Below are positions 61,883 through 64,000 of a stretch of DNA of 64,000 nt, piece by piece. The notes beneath the pieces are model-generated. The model searched no databases. It was not told the origin of the DNA and saw only the letters and a program-made list of their open reading frames with translations. Where the stretch lies: the NCBI GenBank assembly GCA_018067045.1, contig JAGPVL010000033.1, positions 1 to 64,000 of the forward strand, read 5' to 3'. The DNA is from Gammaproteobacteria bacterium. GTDB lineage: Bacteria; Pseudomonadota; Gammaproteobacteria; Pseudomonadales; Alcanivoracaceae. Within the stretch, counting starts at the first letter, position 1. Each line of letters opens with the position of its first letter. The position numbers were made by a program, and so were the translations under genes.

Positions 61883-62941
61883 ATGCCAAACGTCTCGCCT
61901 CACCGTATTCTTGTCGTCGGCCCGTCCTGGGTCGGCGATATGGTGATGGCGCAAACTTTATTTTCGGCATTAAAAGTACAACACCCTGATTGCCTTATTG
62001 ATGTGCTGGCGCCGGATTGGTCGCGCCCGATTCTTGAGCGTATGCCCGAAGTTAATGCGGCGTTGTCGTTGCCGTTTGGGCACGGCGACTTGCGCTTGGG
62101 CGAACGTCGTCAGCAAGGTCGCGCTTTGCAGGGCCAGTATGATCAATCAATCGTGTTACCCAATTCGCTTAAATCTGCGTTGATTCCGTTCTGGGCGAAA
62201 ATTCCCCAGCGCACCGGTTGGCGTGGTGAAATGCGTTATGGCCTACTCAACGACGTACGTCCCCTCGATAAGCAACGTTATCCATTAATGGTGCAGCGTT
62301 TTGTTGCCTTGGCGTTGGCGCGCGATGCCCAGGTGCCGAGCCTTGAGCAGATTAGTGCGCCGCATTTATTAGTTGATATGAGCAAGGCGGAGACGGCGCG
62401 ATCGCGCTTGGGGCTAAGCCTTAATTTGCCGGTTATGGCGCTGTGTCCGGGGGCGGAGTTTGGGCCGTCAAAGCGCTGGCCGGATGAACATTACGCTGAG
62501 CTGGCTGCTATGCAGTTAAAGGAAGGCTGGCAGGTCTGGATCTTCGGTTCGGCGAAAGATCGCGAAGTAGCCGATGCTATTTGCGCGCAAGTGCCGGTGG
62601 CACTTCGTAGTCGGATTCATATTCTGGCCGGTGATACGTCGTTGGCGGAGGCGGTTGATTTAATGGCGCAGGTGAATGTGGTGGTCAGCAATGACTCTGG
62701 CCTGATGCACATTGCTGCAGCGTTAGGGCGTCCGTTGGTGGCTGTTTATGGTTCGACGTCACCGAGCTTTACACCGCCGCTGGGCGAGCAAGTGGAAATT
62801 TGCCGTTTGGGCTTGGAGTGCAGCCCATGTTTTGAGCGAGAATGTCCGTTACAGCACCTAAACTGCCTGCGCCAGTTGCCGGCCAGTACTGTGTTCGCCG
62901 CGGTGCAACGTGTTTTGCCGCAGACGGTCCGTTTAGATTAG
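61883..62941 (+). CDS. waaF: ADP-heptose:LPS heptosyltransferase II
   Basis: WaaF adds the second heptose to the inner core of lipopolysaccharide (GT9 family). The 352-aa protein starts MPNVSPHRILVVGPSWVGDM, where GPSWVGDMVMAQ is the family's N-terminal mark. The C-terminal donor-site motif is 'VVSNDSGLMHIAAALGRPLV'. ATG at 61883 is used; the frame extends back into ilvE. In Pseudomonas waaC follows directly; here a methyltransferase gene stands between. Confidence 0.95.
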   Translation: MPNVSPHRILVVGPSWVGDMVMAQTLFSALKVQHPDCLIDVLAPDWSRPILERMPEVNAALSLPFGHGDLRLGERRQQGRALQGQYDQSIVLPNSLKSALIPFWAKIPQRTGWRGEMRYGLLNDVRPLDKQRYPLMVQRFVALALARDAQVPSLEQISAPHLLVDMSKAETARSRLGLSLNLPVMALCPGAEFGPSKRWPDEHYAELAAMQLKEGWQVWIFGSAKDREVADAICAQVPVALRSRIHILAGDTSLAEAVDLMAQVNVVVSNDSGLMHIAAALGRPLVAVYGSTSPSFTPPLGEQVEICRLGLECSPCFERECPLQHLNCLRQLPASTVFAAVQRVLPQTVRLD

Positions 62942-63069
62942 CGTTGTCGCGCAGAGATCTGGGTGAAATTAGGCTAGAATGCTCGGCATATTGCAGTAAC
63001 CCAATATCAGACAGCAGTGAGGCGTGAGCGGCATGTTTGCGGCTCGCCATTTCATACCGAGGATAATGT

Positions 63070-63762
63070 ATGTCAGCCAATGAGTTTTTAGACAACGCAT
63101 GGAAAGAGTCCGGCCCTAAGGTCATTAGTGGATTTTCCCGTCCGGTCTATCACAACATGATGGGCCTGTTGCGTGGTTATAAATACGACAAATTAAAATA
63201 CGGCGGCATGATTCGTCATACCGAAGCGGGCATGCTGACAACGTGGGCATCTGAGGTGCCAGAAGGTGGGGTCGTTGTTGAGATCGGTTGCTACGGTGGT
63301 CTGTCGACCAGCTATTTACTGACGGGTCTGAAAAAGCGTAACGGCAAGATTTACGCTATCGACCCGTTTAATTCTGATCTCGGCAAGCAAGAAGATCTGT
63401 CTGATAAATGTGTTCCGTTGGAAGACAAACCGACCAAAGAGCTAGTTGCTCAGCGCTTAGAGGCGAATGGTTTTGATGGCATGTTTGAGTTGTGCGAAGG
63501 CTTCTCTCAGGAAGTTGCGGCAGCTTGGGATCCAGCCGTAAAAATCGATTTTTTATGGATTGATGGCAACCACGAGCAGGCGTATCAAGATTTTAAGGAT
63601 TTTGAAAAGCATTTGAATCCAGGCGCTCGTGTGGCAGTGCATGACGCGCATCCGCGTTATGGTTACGAGGCTGTTGTTCGTGATGTGCGTAAGATCTTTG
63701 CGGATGGAAGCTGGAGCGGACTGGAACATGTAAAAAGTATTATTTCTGGCATTCGAAACTAA
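63070..63762 (+). CDS. Class I SAM-dependent methyltransferase
   Basis: A 230-aa methyltransferase of the Methyltransf_24 / cephalosporin-hydroxylase-like type. The SAM site is 'VVVEIGCYGGLSTSYLLTG' (about 64-82), the second acidic loop is 'IYAIDPFNSD', and 'FLWIDGNHEQAYQDFKDFEK' followed by 'AVHDAHP' fits metal-dependent sugar or small-molecule O-methyltransferases. A GAGG site precedes the ATG. It lies between waaF and waaC, so methylation of lipopolysaccharide core sugar is a fair guess, without direct proof. Confidence 0.85.
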   Translation: MSANEFLDNAWKESGPKVISGFSRPVYHNMMGLLRGYKYDKLKYGGMIRHTEAGMLTTWASEVPEGGVVVEIGCYGGLSTSYLLTGLKKRNGKIYAIDPFNSDLGKQEDLSDKCVPLEDKPTKELVAQRLEANGFDGMFELCEGFSQEVAAAWDPAVKIDFLWIDGNHEQAYQDFKDFEKHLNPGARVAVHDAHPRYGYEAVVRDVRKIFADGSWSGLEHVKSIISGIRN

Positions 63763-63786
63763 GTTTTCGTTTGATACGGAGTAATT

Positions 63787-63821
63787 AAACGCAAACATAC
63801 CGGTGATGTTTGCGTTTTTTT
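63787..63821 (+). terminator. Intrinsic terminator after the methyltransferase
   Basis: AAACGCAAACAT-ACCGGTG-ATGTTTGCGTTT forms a 12-bp stem followed by further T bases. It isolates the methyltransferase transcript from waaC, which must have its own promoter in the next 78 bases. Confidence 0.9.
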
Positions 63822-63899
63822 ATTTAACCCGAGAGAAAAGTCTCCCCCATGATATGGAGGCGACTGACTCTTCAAAAAGATATGTGATGGGAGGCTGCG

Positions 63900-64000
63900 A
63901 TGAAGGTTTTGCTTATTAAGACATCTTCATTGGGCGATATCGTCCATACCTTTCCTGCCTTAACGGATGCCGCGCGCGCATGCCCTGGTATCGAGTTTGA
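63900..64000 (+). CDS. waaC: LPS heptosyltransferase I, 5' part
   Basis: The first 33 codons of a gene cut by the window edge: MKVLLIKTSSLGDIVHTFPA, continuing with ALTDAARACPGIEF. The KTSSLGDIVHTFPALTD pattern is the N-terminus of WaaC, which adds the first heptose to Kdo in the inner core. A GGGAGG site precedes the ATG. It is expected to continue for about 320 residues beyond the window. Confidence 0.9.
   Translation, partial: MKVLLIKTSSLGDIVHTFPALTDAARACPGIEF

Overview
The window is about 64 kb of a gammaproteobacterial chromosome, by gene content and order closest to the Pseudomonadales and their marine relatives (Cellvibrionales-type). The evidence is conserved neighbourhoods that I recall from Pseudomonas: lptM-lysA / dapF-DUF484-xerC, argH / algZ-algR-hemC-hemD-hemX-hemY, a HAD phosphatase-rppH-ptsP block with lgt-thyA-folA, and glnE-ilvE-waaF-waaC. 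REP-like palindromes (core GGAGCTTGCTTGCAAGC) also fit that group. No rRNA, tRNA, CRISPR array, transposase or phage gene was found. Species cannot be named from the sequence alone.

Layout. 1-1.8 kb: a hexanucleotide repeat, REP palindromes, xerC (-), and five tandem 105-bp units. 1.8-3.4 kb: DUF484 and dapF (-). 3.6-21.2 kb: an accessory stretch lying between dapF and lysA, which are normally neighbours. It holds a VOC protein, a LysR regulator divergent from a run of redox genes (two pirins, OsmC, FMN reductase), LtrA, a GNAT, a secreted single-haem protein, a DUF805 protein, a class II aldolase, a fatty acid hydroxylase with a divergent LysR, two internally duplicated outer membrane barrels flanking a GFA-fold protein, a beta-lactamase-fold esterase and a small membrane protein. 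21.3-24.2 kb: lysA, lptM, argH (-). 24.4-26.2 kb: an AlgZ/AlgR two-component system. 26.6-27.9 kb: a TRL lipoprotein and MscS. 28.3-32.4 kb: hemC, hemD, hemX, hemY. 32.5-36.4 kb: rlmI, a coiled-coil protein, srkA, a small barrel protein. 36.6-41.3 kb: an imelysin-like lipoprotein and HAD phosphatase (-), then rppH-ptsP (+). 41.4-45.7 kb: a BAX-inhibitor-1 protein, hemB, and a DedA/VTT-flavin disulfide reductase fusion. 45.8-50.4 kb: TrmY-like methyltransferase and NRDE protein (-), a TSUP transporter, lgt, thyA, folA (+). 50.6-54.5 kb: OsmC, membrane protein, DUF6231, phosphate transporter Pit and its DUF47 partner (-). 54.7-64 kb: orphan GspE-type ATPase, stomatin, NfeD, glnE, ilvE, waaF, a methyltransferase, and the start of waaC at the edge.

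How the genes work together. Tetrapyrrole synthesis is represented by hemB, hemC, hemD and the hemX/hemY membrane proteins. Lysine/diaminopimelate supply is lysA plus dapF, arginine ends with argH, and branched-chain amino acids use ilvE. Nitrogen regulation involves ptsP (PTS-Ntr) and glnE. Envelope building involves lgt, lptM, waaF and waaC. One-carbon and nucleotide metabolism uses thyA and folA. The accessory stretch is dominated by redox, detoxification and envelope proteins. Strong intrinsic terminators separate most convergent gene pairs.

No single obviously new system was found. The most unusual items are the REP-bearing tandem array, the internally duplicated barrel pair, the orphan secreted haem protein, the orphan type II/IV secretion-type ATPase, a degenerate imelysin, and a triple TATTGTC half-site in the dapF/VOC intergenic region.
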